Below, one piece after another: positions 1-7,460 of a stretch of 49,969 bases of DNA. Location: positions 1-49,969 of the forward strand of contig NZ_JAEUMN010000126.1 in assembly GCF_016793225.1 (NCBI RefSeq). The letters run 5' to 3'. The position numbers and the translations under genes were made by a program. Under the pieces are notes generated by a model. It did no database searches, was not told where the DNA came from, and was given only the letters and a program-made list of their open reading frames with translations. Each line of letters starts with the position of its first letter. Position 1 is the first letter of the stretch. The DNA comes from Phenylobacterium sp. (GTDB lineage: Bacteria > Pseudomonadota > Alphaproteobacteria > Caulobacterales > Caulobacteraceae).

Positions 1-3
1 CGA

Positions 4-1065
4 TCACGCCTGCCCGCTGCAGTACCGCAGCGCCCGGCGCGCCGTCCGCGCCCAGTCCTCCGGCGGGTCGAGGGCGAGGTAGCGTTCGTACAGCGCCGCG
101 GCGTCGCCCAGCGCGCCGGCCTTCATCCGCAGCTGCGCCAGGTTGAACACCGCGTCCGGGTGGCGCGGATCGGTCTCCAGCACGCGGGCCAGCTCGCCCG
201 CGGCGGCCTCCGAACGGCCCTGCGCGTCCAGCGCCTGGGCCAGGTTGTAGCGCGCCTCCACGAACCGGGGGTCGCGCCCCAGCGCCCGCTGGTAGGCCAG
301 CCGCGCCTGGTCGAAGGCGCCCTGGGCCAGCCGGATGTTGCCTTCGTTGTAGGGCGCGATGGCGTCGCGGCGATCGGCCCGGGCGCACAGGTCGTAGAGA
401 TGCGCCGCCGCCTCCAGGTCGCCCTCGGCCTCGGCCATGGCCGCGGCCTCGAACAGGTCGTCCACCGTGGCGTGAGCCTCGTCGAACGCCAGCTGCCCCT
501 GCCCTTCCAGGGTCGTCAGCCCGTCGGCCCACTTGAGCGCCGCGTCGCCCGCGGGCGTCAGCACGATCCGGTAACGGCCCCGCGGCGACAGGTCCCGCGC
601 GCGGGCCAGGATCCGCACGACGCCGCCCAGCGTGCGGCCGCCCGACATCAGGTCGGCCGCGGTGCGGATCAGCTGCGCGTCGCCGAAGCGCGTCCGGTCG
701 CCGTCCAGGCCGATCAGGTCGAAGGCGGCCAGCACCTGGGCGTCCTGCGCCGAGAGCGCCGTGCCCGCCAGCGCCGTCGCCAGCGGCAGCGTCGCTTCGG
801 TCGCCGCCTCGCCGGCCAGGGCCGCCGCGAACGAGCGCTCGCCCAGCACCGGGACCCCGCGCGCCCGCGCCGCCCCGATCCGCTGCGGGAGCGCGCCGGA
901 ATCGATGAGCGCGGTGGCGAGCTCGCCCACCACCAGGGCGTCGGACCGCCGCGTCAGGTCGCGCGCGACGACGCCGCCACGGGCCTCGATCTCGCCCGCC
1001 AGCCGCTCGCGCGCGCCCGCCTGGAACCGGCCGTAGAGGGCGATCGCGCGGTCACGCACATCCAT
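4..1065 (-). CDS. BRCT-domain/TPR protein in the NHEJ operon
   Basis: The 353-residue product starts with a BRCT-like fold (about residues 8-86: a GRF start, the GGVVARDLT strand, ALVVGE, then GVPVLGERSF). A central segment (about 103-155) resembles a MerR-type winged helix. Three or four TPR repeats follow (about 200-345: NEGNIRLAQG, YNLAQALDAQG, FNLAQLRMKAG). BRCT domains bind phosphopeptides or DNA ends and TPRs bind proteins, so a scaffold role is plausible, but this is inference. The start codon lies only 4 bases after the stop of ku, so it should be the third gene of a ligD-ku operon. No catalytic motif is visible. I cannot name it. Confidence is high that it is a gene and moderate for the BRCT call. 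Confidence 0.85.
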   Translation of the reverse strand: MDVRDRAIALYGRFQAGARERLAGEIEARGGVVARDLTRRSDALVVGELATALIDSGALPQRIGAARARGVPVLGERSFAAALAGEAATEATLPLATALAGTALSAQDAQVLAAFDLIGLDGDRTRFGDAQLIRTAADLMSGGRTLGGVVRILARARDLSPRGRYRIVLTPAGDAALKWADGLTTLEGQGQLAFDEAHATVDDLFEAAAMAEAEGDLEAAAHLYDLCARADRRDAIAPYNEGNIRLAQGAFDQARLAYQRALGRDPRFVEARYNLAQALDAQGRSEAAAGELARVLETDPRHPDAVFNLAQLRMKAGALGDAAALYERYLALDPPEDWARTARRALRYCSGQA

Positions 1066-1069
1066 CGGG

Positions 1070-1975
1070 TCAGGAAGCGGCGGGCGCCCGCTTCTTCGGC
1101 GGCGCCTTGGCGGCCGTCGCCTTCGCCGGAGCCTTGCCCGCGGCCGAAGCCTTCCCCCCGGCCGCCTTCGCGGCCTTCCCGAGGCTCGGCGCCGGCGGCC
1201 GGCGCTCCTCCTCGATCGAGCGGCGCAGCGCGTCCATCAGGTTCACCACATTGCCGCGCTCGGGCGCCTTGGTGATCACCGGCTGGCCGCCGGCGATCTT
1301 CGACTTCACCAGCGCCAGCAGCGCCTCCTCGTAGCGGTCCTCGAAGGCCGCCGGGGCGAAGGTCGCCTGCTTCGAGGCGATGATCTGCCCCGCCATGGCC
1401 AGCATGTCGTCGCCGTACTTGGCGTTCAGCTTCTCGAGCGCGCCCGAGGCCTCGCGGATCTCCTTGGCCGAGCGCAGCGTGGTCAGCCGGAAGCCGTCCT
1501 CGATGGGCTGGATCGCCACCAGGCGCTCGCGGCCGGACAGGACGATGCGGGCGATGGCCACCTTGTCGGCCCGGCGCATGGCCTCGAGGATGACGGCGAA
1601 CGTCTCCTCGGCGATCGGGCCGTCGGGCGCGAGGTAGTAGGTGGAGTCGAAGTAGATCGGGTCGATCTCGGCGGCGTCCACGAACCCGTCGATGTCGATG
1701 GTCTTCGAGGACTCGATCTCGATCTCGTCCAGCTCCTCGGCCGTGACGACGACGTACTTGTCCTTCTCGAACTGGTAGCCCTTCACCAGGTCGGCGCGGT
1801 CGATCTCGCCCAGTTCCGGGTCGTGGTACTTCTGCTGGACGCGGTTCAGCGTGTCCTTGTGCAGCAGGTTGAAGCTGATCTTGCCCGCGCTCGCCGACGT
1901 CGCCGGGAAGAGCTTCACCGGGCACGACACCAACGAGAGCTTGAGATAACCCTTCCAGCTCGCCCGACCGGCCAT
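1070..1975 (-). CDS. ku: Ku protein (non-homologous end joining)
   Basis: Bacterial Ku homodimer subunit, which forms a ring on double-strand break ends and recruits LigD. The 301-residue protein opens with the family hallmark WKGYLKLSLVSCPVKLFP and continues with the conserved core (FNLLHKDTLNRV, YEFEK-like YQFEKDKYV, Y-F-D-STYYLAPDG). The core ends near residue 260. A lysine/alanine/proline-rich tail (about 265-301) is of the kind known in some bacterial Ku proteins to bind DNA. It sits directly downstream of ligD (stop-to-start gap 7 bases) on the same strand and 4 bases upstream of the BRCT/TPR gene, so the three are probably cotranscribed. Confidence 0.97.
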   Translation of the reverse strand: MAGRASWKGYLKLSLVSCPVKLFPATSASAGKISFNLLHKDTLNRVQQKYHDPELGEIDRADLVKGYQFEKDKYVVVTAEELDEIEIESSKTIDIDGFVDAAEIDPIYFDSTYYLAPDGPIAEETFAVILEAMRRADKVAIARIVLSGRERLVAIQPIEDGFRLTTLRSAKEIREASGALEKLNAKYGDDMLAMAGQIIASKQATFAPAAFEDRYEEALLALVKSKIAGGQPVITKAPERGNVVNLMDALRRSIEEERRPPAPSLGKAAKAAGGKASAAGKAPAKATAAKAPPKKRAPAAS

Positions 1976-1982
1976 GCGGAAC

Positions 1983-4454
1983 CTACCTCTTCATCCCAAC
2001 GTCGCGGAGCATCTTAGTCGTAAGGTCTGAACTACTCGATACTAGACCATCCCACGGGTCCGCGGCCAAGGTCTCCAGCCGCCGGACCACTGAAAGACGG
2101 TCGAAGGTGTGTCCTCCCGACAACTTCCGCAGCTCGTCCCAGGCGATGGGCGTGGCTACCGGAAAGCCCGGCCGGGCGCGCAGAGAGTACGAGGCCACCG
2201 CGCTCGCGCCGCGGGCGTTGCGGATGTAGTCCACGAAGATCTTGCCCTTGCGCCGTTCCTTGCCCGAGACCGCCGTGAACAGGCTGGGGCTGTCGGCCGC
2301 GGCCGCCCGCGCCACCGCCTCGGAGAAGCCCTTCACCGTCGCCCAGTCGTGCCGCCCGGGCGTCAGCGCCACCACCAGGTGCAGGCCCTTGCCGCCCGTG
2401 GTGCGCAGGAAGGGCGTCAGCCCCAGCGCCTGCAGCCGGTCGCGCAGCACCTCCGCGCCGTCGCAGACCCGGCTCCACGGCACGCTCTCGTCCGGATCCA
2501 GGTCCAGCACGATCCGGTCCGGGTGCTCGGGGTCGTCGATCCGGCAGCCCCACAGGTGGAACTCCACGGCGCCGAACTGGGTCAGGCCCAGGTATCCCCG
2601 GGGCTCGGTGATGGCGATGAAGGCCGCCCGCCCCTCCTCGTCCGACAGCTCCACCGTCTCCAGGCCCGGCGGCAGGCCGTTGAACGCGTGGCGCTGGTAG
2701 AACAGCTCGCTCAGGTCCCCGCTCGGGCAGCGGATCACCGTCACCGGCCGGCGCAGCACCTCGGGCAGCAGCCAGTCGCCCACGCGGGCGTAGTAGATCG
2801 CCACGTCCAGCTTGGTGACGCCGGTGTCCGAGAACGCGCGCTGCGGGTTGGTCAGGTGGATCGCCGCCAGGTCGCGGTCGCTGACCAGCCGGGGCTTCAC
2901 CGCCCGCGCCGCCGGCTGCGGCTTCCAGGGCGCGATGGAGATCAGCGTCGGCGCCCGCGGCGCGCCGATCCGCGAACGGCTGCGGTAGCCCACCTCCACC
3001 TTCCACGCCGGATCCACCCACCTGGCGCCCGGCGTCGGCGGGACCGGCACGACCGGCTTAGCCCGCAGGTGCGGCTCCAGCGCCCGGTAGATCTCGCGCG
3101 CCAGGTCCTCCCCGATCCCCGAGCCCACGCGGCAGGCGTACTCCAGCTCGCCGCCGCGGTCCTCCGCCAGCACCAGCGACGAGGCGTTCTTCGGCATGTT
3201 CGACAGGAAGCCGATGACCACGAACTCATCGATCTCGACCCGCTTCACCTTCAGCCAGTTGGCCGACCGCTGCTGCACGTAGCGGCTGTCCGCGCGCTTC
3301 GAGACGATGCCCTCCAGGCCCAGCCGGCTGGCCTCGGCGAACAGCTGGTCGCCCTCGCCCTCGAAGTGGTCGCTGATCTGGATCTGCGAGCGGGGATCGG
3401 CCACCGGCGCGAGCAGCCCCTCCAGCGCCCGCTTGCGATCGATCAGCTTCGCGCCCGACAGGTCGTAGCCGTCCAGGTGCACGAGGTCGAAGGCGAAGTA
3501 GGTCATGGCGTGGCTGTCGCCCGCCGAGAGCGCCTGCTCCAGCAGGTCCAGCCGCGCCACGCCGCGCGGGTCCTGCACCACCAGTTCGCCGTCCAGGATC
3601 GCCGTCCGGCACGGCAGCCGCTCGAACGCCTTGGCCACGGCCGCGTAGCGGTGCGTCCAGTCCACGCCGTTGCGGGTGATCATCCGCACCTGGCCGTGGT
3701 CCACGAACACCAGCGTGCGATAGCCATCGTATTTGATCTCGTGGATCCAGCCCGGCCCCTTCGGCGCGGCGTCCGCCGGCGTCGCCAGCTGCGGCTTCCA
3801 CTTCGCCGGCAGGGAAGCGGCCACCGAGCCCTCGATCCTGCCCGGCGCCGCCTTCCTCACGGTCCTGCGCGGCTTCGGCGCCGGCTCGGGCTCGTCCACC
3901 GACCGGCCGCTGACCACGCTGTCCGGCGCCTCCACAAGGACGTCGTAGTCCTCGATCGGGCGCGCCGACGGGTCCCGCTCCTTGATCAGCAGCCAGTCGG
4001 TCCCGTCGCCCTTCAGCCGCACCAGGGTCCAGCCGCCCGACAGCTTCTCGCCCAGCAGCCGGAACTTGATCTCGCCGTCGGCCAGCCCCTGCTCGGGGTC
4101 CTTCAGCGTCACATAGGTCCCGCGGTCCCAGATGATGACATTGCCCGCCCCGTAGTTGCCCTCCGGGATGCGGCCCTCGAACGATCCGTACTCGAGGGGA
4201 TGGTCCTCGGTCAGCTTGGCGAAGCGGCGGACCTTGGTGTCCAGGCAGGGCCCCTCCGGCACCGCCCAGCTCTTCAGCACCCCGCCCATCTCAAGCCGCA
4301 GGTCGTAGTGCAGCCGCCGGGCCTTGTGCTTCTGGATGACGAAGATGGGCGCGTCCGACGCCCCGCCGCCCGGCCCGCCCGCCGGCTCGGGCGTCGCCGA
4401 GAAGCGCCGCTTGGCGCGGTAGCTGTCGAGCCGATCGGCCATCGCGCCGACCAT
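1983..4454 (-). CDS. ligD: Multifunctional DNA ligase D
   Basis: LigD repairs double-strand breaks with Ku. All three modules are present in the order phosphoesterase, ligase, polymerase. The 3'-phosphoesterase (about residues 35-160) shows FVIQKHKARRLHYDLRLE. The ATP-dependent ligase (about 215-510) has the nucleophile motif EIKYDGYR with Lys241. The archaeo-eukaryotic primase-like polymerase (about 530-815) shows HLWG, the catalytic DLDPDE and TTGGKGLH. The length of 823 residues is usual for three-domain LigD. The ATG used gives MVGAMADRL; an internal ATG at 4442 (MADRL) is equally possible because no clear ribosome site marks either. Its promoter must lie in the short space shared with the divergent hydrolase gene. 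It is the first gene of the ligD-ku-BRCT/TPR operon. Confidence 0.96.
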   Translation of the reverse strand: MVGAMADRLDSYRAKRRFSATPEPAGGPGGGASDAPIFVIQKHKARRLHYDLRLEMGGVLKSWAVPEGPCLDTKVRRFAKLTEDHPLEYGSFEGRIPEGNYGAGNVIIWDRGTYVTLKDPEQGLADGEIKFRLLGEKLSGGWTLVRLKGDGTDWLLIKERDPSARPIEDYDVLVEAPDSVVSGRSVDEPEPAPKPRRTVRKAAPGRIEGSVAASLPAKWKPQLATPADAAPKGPGWIHEIKYDGYRTLVFVDHGQVRMITRNGVDWTHRYAAVAKAFERLPCRTAILDGELVVQDPRGVARLDLLEQALSAGDSHAMTYFAFDLVHLDGYDLSGAKLIDRKRALEGLLAPVADPRSQIQISDHFEGEGDQLFAEASRLGLEGIVSKRADSRYVQQRSANWLKVKRVEIDEFVVIGFLSNMPKNASSLVLAEDRGGELEYACRVGSGIGEDLAREIYRALEPHLRAKPVVPVPPTPGARWVDPAWKVEVGYRSRSRIGAPRAPTLISIAPWKPQPAARAVKPRLVSDRDLAAIHLTNPQRAFSDTGVTKLDVAIYYARVGDWLLPEVLRRPVTVIRCPSGDLSELFYQRHAFNGLPPGLETVELSDEEGRAAFIAITEPRGYLGLTQFGAVEFHLWGCRIDDPEHPDRIVLDLDPDESVPWSRVCDGAEVLRDRLQALGLTPFLRTTGGKGLHLVVALTPGRHDWATVKGFSEAVARAAAADSPSLFTAVSGKERRKGKIFVDYIRNARGASAVASYSLRARPGFPVATPIAWDELRKLSGGHTFDRLSVVRRLETLAADPWDGLVSSSSDLTTKMLRDVGMKR

Positions 4455-4488
4455 GCCGGGGCGTGGCGGGATCGTCTATGGTCGCGCC

Positions 4489-5160
4489 ATGCCCGCCGAA
4501 CCGCTCGCCCTCGACCTTCCTGACGGCCAGACCGTCTCCGCCCTCTGGCAATCGCCGCCCTCGCCCCGGGCCGTGCTCAGCCTCGCCCACGGCGCGGGCG
4601 CCGGCATGACCCATCGCCACATGGCCGTCGTCGCCGACGGCCTGGAGGCGCGCGGCGTGGCGACCCTGCGCTACCAGTTCCCCTACATGGAGAAGGGCGG
4701 CCGGCGTCCCGACCCGCCGCGGGTCGCCCACGCCGCCGTGCGCGCCGCCGCGGTCGAGGCCGCCCGCCGTGCGCAGGGCCTTCCGCTCTTCGCCGGCGGC
4801 CGCTCGTTCGGCGCGCGCATGACGTCCCAGGCCCAGGCCGCCGCGCCGCTGGCCGACGTGCGTGGCCTGGTCTTCTTCGCCTTTCCGCTGCACCCGGCCG
4901 GAAAGCCGGGCGTGGACCGCGCCGATCACCTGAAGGCCGTGGAGGTCCCCATGCTCTTCCTGCAGGGCTCGGCGGACACCCTGGCCGACCTCGCCCTGCT
5001 GCGCCCCGTCGTCGAAGACCTCGGCCCGCGCGCCACGCTCGTGCTCGCGGAGGCGGCGGACCACAGCTTCCACGTCCCGGCCCGCACGGGCCGCAAGGAC
5101 GCCGACGTCATGGCCGAGCTGCTCGACCGGGCCGCCGCCTGGATGACCGGCCAGCCCTAG
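4489..5160 (+). CDS. Alpha/beta hydrolase of the KANL3/Tex30 type
   Basis: A small cytoplasmic alpha/beta hydrolase of 223 residues. It has the oxyanion-region motif LAHGAGAGM (about 32-40), FPYMEKGGRRPDPP typical of the Tex30/dienelactone-hydrolase-like family, a nucleophile elbow GGRSFG with Ser106, an acid-containing strand LFLQGSADTL and a final ADHSFH histidine. So the Ser-Asp-His triad looks complete. The substrate is unknown. I chose the ATG giving MPAEPLALDL; an upstream ATG at 4453 would overlap the divergent ligD start and add an unlikely leader. It ends 4 bases inside the convergent small-gene operon. Confidence 0.88.
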   Translation: MPAEPLALDLPDGQTVSALWQSPPSPRAVLSLAHGAGAGMTHRHMAVVADGLEARGVATLRYQFPYMEKGGRRPDPPRVAHAAVRAAAVEAARRAQGLPLFAGGRSFGARMTSQAQAAAPLADVRGLVFFAFPLHPAGKPGVDRADHLKAVEVPMLFLQGSADTLADLALLRPVVEDLGPRATLVLAEAADHSFHVPARTGRKDADVMAELLDRAAAWMTGQP

Positions 5161-5726
5161 GCCGCCAGGACGTCCAGGGCCACCTTCAGCAGCGCCTCCA
5201 GCCGCGCCGCCTCCCGCGGATCGCCGGCCGCCGCCTCGCGCGGCGTCTTCTCCTCGCCGCAGATCAGGTCGCAGGCGGCCACCAGGTCGGGCTGCCGCCA
5301 CAGCCGCCGGCGAAACTCGAGCAGCCGCCGGCGCGCCGCCTCCGTGCCCTCGCCTCGCGCCAGCACGTCCTCCAGCGCCGGCGGGACGAACTCGCCGCGC
5401 ACGCGCACGTCCAGGGTCGAGGGGATCGCCTTCTCCAGCTTCACCCGCCGGTACGCCGCGCCGTAGCGCTGCCCGGCCGCCAGACGGTCCGCGCCGATGC
5501 GGCCCTTCGCGGCCAGCCAGTCCAGCCCGCTCTGCCGGCGGTAAGGCTGGCCCCGCCGCCCCGCCGCCGGCTCGGCGATCGCCTCCCCCCGCGCCCGCGA
5601 TAGCGCCACGGTCTCGGCGACGCCCGCCTCCACGGCGGCGGCGTGCGCCTGCGCCTTGCGCTGGCGCTCCTGGCGGATCATCCGCTCGCGCGCGACGTCC
5701 TCCGGTCTCAGCTTCGCCCTGCGCAT
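5157..5726 (-). CDS. Unknown 189-residue protein, weakly like DUF6456
   Basis: Third gene of a leftward three-gene operon. Its start overlaps the stop of the preceding small gene (TGATG), showing translational coupling. The N-terminal 60 residues are highly charged (basic and glutamine/alanine-rich, likely helical). The middle segment reads SGLDWLAAKGRI then LAAGQRYGAAYRRV. The end reads LVAACDLICGEE and LLKVALDVLAA. This spacing (a W-L-A-x-[RK]-G start, LAAGxR, then a C-terminal L-x-x-AL-x-x-L) recalls DUF6456 proteins of Caulobacterales, some of which are phage-derived DNA-associated proteins. That similarity is by eye and weak. The operon is divergent from a LexA/CI-type repressor, which suggests stress-induced or prophage-like expression. 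Confidence 0.75.
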   Translation of the reverse strand: MRRAKLRPEDVARERMIRQERQRKAQAHAAAVEAGVAETVALSRARGEAIAEPAAGRRGQPYRRQSGLDWLAAKGRIGADRLAAGQRYGAAYRRVKLEKAIPSTLDVRVRGEFVPPALEDVLARGEGTEAARRRLLEFRRRLWRQPDLVAACDLICGEEKTPREAAAGDPREAARLEALLKVALDVLAA

Positions 5727-5923
5727 CACAGCTTCAGTCCCCGCGCCACAACCGCGTCGGCCAGCCGGTAGACCGCCTCCGACGCCTCCGCCTCGCCCTC
5801 GATCACCACCAGCCCGGCCGCCGTATGCGCCAGCAGCTCGCGCAGGAACTGCCCGCGCTCGCCGGGCTTGCGTCGGCCGAGGGCGCCGGCCACCAGCGTG
5901 GCGGCGTCGCCATCCCGGCTCAT
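5726..5923 (-). CDS. Small unknown protein (65 aa)
   Basis: Middle gene of the leftward three-gene operon, 65 residues starting MSRDGDAATLVAGALG. It is mostly predicted helix, with a conserved-looking GRRKPGERGQFLRELL segment and an acidic middle (IEGEAEASEAV). The ATG overlaps the stop of the upstream 77-residue gene (ATGA) and its TGA overlaps the next ATG, so all three are tightly coupled. No cysteine, membrane segment or signal peptide is seen. Function unknown; size and coupling would fit a small regulator or an antitoxin-like partner, but nothing in the sequence proves it. Confidence 0.65.
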   Translation of the reverse strand: MSRDGDAATLVAGALGRRKPGERGQFLRELLAHTAAGLVVIEGEAEASEAVYRLADAVVARGLKL

Positions 5924-6153
5924 CGGACGAGCACCGGATAGCCGCCGGCCGCCTGCACGGCCGCCACGTGCTCGGCGTGGCCTGCGAACCGCGGCCGGAT
6001 CGCGCGCCCGTCGGCGACGCCCAGTCCGGCCTGGAACCCGGCTTCCAGCCACGATCCACGTCCGGATCTGACGCCGGTCTCAGCGCAGGCTCGCGCCGGG
6101 GTCGCGCCGCCGCAGCGGAGCACGGAGTACGTTTCCTGATGTCTGTTCACCAT
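5920..6153 (-). CDS. Small unknown protein (77 aa), first gene of repressor-divergent operon
   Basis: A 77-residue protein starting MVNRHQETYS. It contains GSWLEAGFQAGLGV (about residues 33-46), which by eye resembles the core W-L-E-x-A-G-F-x-x-G of SymE-type SOS-induced toxins; the rest does not match well, so this is only a lead. It is the first gene of a coupled three-gene operon. A promoter with TTGACT (6188 to 6183, read leftward) and TATACA (6165 to 6160), 17-base spacing, places the transcription start at or very near the ATG, so the mRNA may be leaderless; indeed no Shine-Dalgarno sequence is visible. It is divergent from the LexA/CI-like repressor gene. Confidence 0.6.
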   Translation of the reverse strand: MVNRHQETYSVLRCGGATPARACAETGVRSGRGSWLEAGFQAGLGVADGRAIRPRFAGHAEHVAAVQAAGGYPVLVR

Positions 6154-6213
6154 GCGTTCTGTATATATTCTACATCGGCTTGAGTCAAATGCGATGACAT
6201 GTAATCTACAGCC
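6154..6213. promoter_or_regulatory. Divergent leaderless promoters with two operator dyads
   Basis: Rightward promoter: TTGAGT (6180-6185), 16-base spacer, TAATCT (6202-6207), start codon 7 bases later. Leftward promoter: TTGACT (6188 to 6183), 17-base spacer, TATACA (6165 to 6160), start codon 7 bases later. The two -35 boxes overlap in the palindrome TTGAGTCAA. Dyad 1, CTGTA-N7-TACAT (6159-6175), covers the leftward -10; dyad 2, ATGTA-N3-TACAG (6199-6211), covers the rightward -10. A GTTC-N7-ATTC sequence (6156-6170), one base off the alphaproteobacterial LexA box, overlaps dyad 1. The local AT-richness stands out against the coding GC. The arrangement predicts that one repressor silences both directions. 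Confidence 0.65.
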
Positions 6214-6861
6214 ATGGACGGACGCGCCGAGCGCCTCAGGCAGGCCCGCATCGAGCGGGGGTTCGACACCGCCGCCGCCGCGGCGGACGCCTTCGGCTGG
6301 AGCCGCAACACCTATGCGGCGAACGAGAACGGCAACGCGCCCTTCTCCTACCGGCGGGCCAAGGCGTACGCGGCCGCATTCGGCGTCACGGCCGAGTGGC
6401 TCTACGACGCGACCGGCGCCGCCGCGCCCGCGGGGGCCGCGGCGGAGTTCGTCCCGGTGATCGGGCATGTGGGCGCCAATCCCGAGGGCGTGGTCCTCTT
6501 CGCCCTCGGGCAGGACCCGGCGGAGATCGCGCCGATCCCGCCCGGGGGGACCGAGCGGGCGCGGGCGCTGCGCGTCGTCGGCCACTCCATGCGCGGCCTC
6601 GCCGACGACGGCGCCCTCATCTACTTCGAGGACCAGCGCACCGCGCCCACGCCCGACATGCTGGGCCAGGTCGTGGTGGTCGAGGTCGAGACCGACGAGG
6701 TGCTGGTCAAGCGGCTGCTGCGCGGATCTCGGCCCGGCCTCTACGACCTCGAGAGCATCGCCGGCCCCATGCGCCGGGACGCCCGGCTCCGCTGGGCCGC
6801 GCACATCACCGCGATCATCCCGCCATTCCAGGCCCGCCGGATCATCCGCGGCGCCGCCTGA
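6214..6861 (+). CDS. LexA/CI-like self-cleaving transcriptional repressor
   Basis: A 215-residue regulator with an N-terminal XRE helix-turn-helix (about 5-65: RLRQARIERGF, AFGWSRNTYAANENG, AFGVTAEWLY) and a C-terminal S24 peptidase domain (about 78-200). The catalytic pair is Ser125 in VVGHSMRG and Lys166 in VLVKRLL. The cleavage region is PVIGHVGAN (about 81-89), as in phage-type repressors. Such proteins bind operators as dimers and cut themselves when activated RecA appears, so its targets should be DNA-damage inducible. It is not the host LexA itself, whose N-terminus is a winged helix. It is divergent from three small genes and followed by the HMCES/YedK gene. The start appears leaderless. 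Confidence 0.9.
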   Translation: MDGRAERLRQARIERGFDTAAAAADAFGWSRNTYAANENGNAPFSYRRAKAYAAAFGVTAEWLYDATGAAAPAGAAAEFVPVIGHVGANPEGVVLFALGQDPAEIAPIPPGGTERARALRVVGHSMRGLADDGALIYFEDQRTAPTPDMLGQVVVVEVETDEVLVKRLLRGSRPGLYDLESIAGPMRRDARLRWAAHITAIIPPFQARRIIRGAA

Positions 6862-6862
6862 T

Positions 6863-6879
6863 CTGCATCTAAGATACAG
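6863..6879. promoter_or_regulatory. Operator-like dyad between repressor and HMCES genes
   Basis: CTGCATCTAAGATACAG is a 17-base near-perfect palindrome (CTGCA-N7-TACAG) starting two bases after the repressor stop codon and 30 bases before the HMCES/YedK start. It has the same half-sites and 7-base spacing as the dyad at 6159-6175, so it is a likely third operator of the same repressor. Confidence 0.55.
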
Positions 6880-6908
6880 CGCCGCTTCGACCGGAGTCCG
6901 TATATTTC

Positions 6909-7460
6909 ATGTGCAACGAATTCCGGTTCGAGAACTCGCTCCAGGACCTGCTCGAGGCCTTCAGCCAACTCAGCGTGCCCATCGACTGGGAGGGTGGCGC
7001 GCCGAACCTCGAGCCCCGCGCCTCCATCCGGCCCACGGACCCGGCCTACTTGCTGGCCGGCCGGCCCGGCGGCGGCGGGCGCCTTTCGCAGCTCCGCTGG
7101 GGCTTCCCGGGCCCGCGCGGACCCGTCATCAACTTCCGCTCCGAAGGCCGCACCTTCGGCTCGGGCCGCTGCCTCGTCCCGGCGGACGGGTTCTTCGAGT
7201 TCACCGGCGCCAAGGCGCCCAAGTCCAAGTGGCTGTTCACCGCGGCCGAGGGGGGCTTCTTCGCCATCGCCGGCCTCATCCGCGACGACCGCTTCACCCT
7301 GCTCACCTGCCCGCCCGGCCCCGACATCGCGCCATACCACGACCGCCAGATCGTCATCCTGCCCCGCCAGCACTGGGCCGCCTGGCTCGACACCGCCCAG
7401 CCCCAGCCCCCCATCGCCCCCCTCCCCGCGGGCGTCCTGAAGGTGACCCAGGTGCGCTGA
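6909..7460 (+). CDS. yedK: HMCES/YedK abasic-site crosslinking protein (SRAP)
   Basis: SRAP-family protein that shields abasic sites in single-stranded DNA by a covalent thiazolidine bond through Cys2. All key residues can be placed in the 183-residue sequence: Cys2 (MCNEF), Asn75 (INFRSEG), Glu97 (DGFFEF) and His144 (YHDRQIVIL). Variations from the common motifs are present (MCN for MCG, NFRSE for NARAE, FEF for YEW), so it is a divergent member. SRAP genes often sit beside SOS genes; here the gene follows a LexA/CI-like repressor with an operator-like dyad in the 47-base gap. A weak GGAG lies 12 bases before the ATG. Confidence 0.93.
   Translation: MCNEFRFENSLQDLLEAFSQLSVPIDWEGGAPNLEPRASIRPTDPAYLLAGRPGGGGRLSQLRWGFPGPRGPVINFRSEGRTFGSGRCLVPADGFFEFTGAKAPKSKWLFTAAEGGFFAIAGLIRDDRFTLLTCPPGPDIAPYHDRQIVILPRQHWAAWLDTAQPQPPIAPLPAGVLKVTQVR

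Noticed and set aside
2109-4523. 804-codon open frame on the + strand opposite ligD
   Set aside because: It is the antisense shadow of ligD caused by GC-rich third positions: low complexity, rich in Arg/His/Pro, no family motif.
6214-6861. Repressor considered as the host LexA
   Set aside because: The N-terminus is an XRE-type helix-turn-helix, not the LexA winged helix, and the operators are not the GTTC-N7-GTTC type.
5157-7460. Cassette considered as an intact prophage
   Set aside because: No integrase, terminase, capsid or tail gene is present; only control-type genes are seen.
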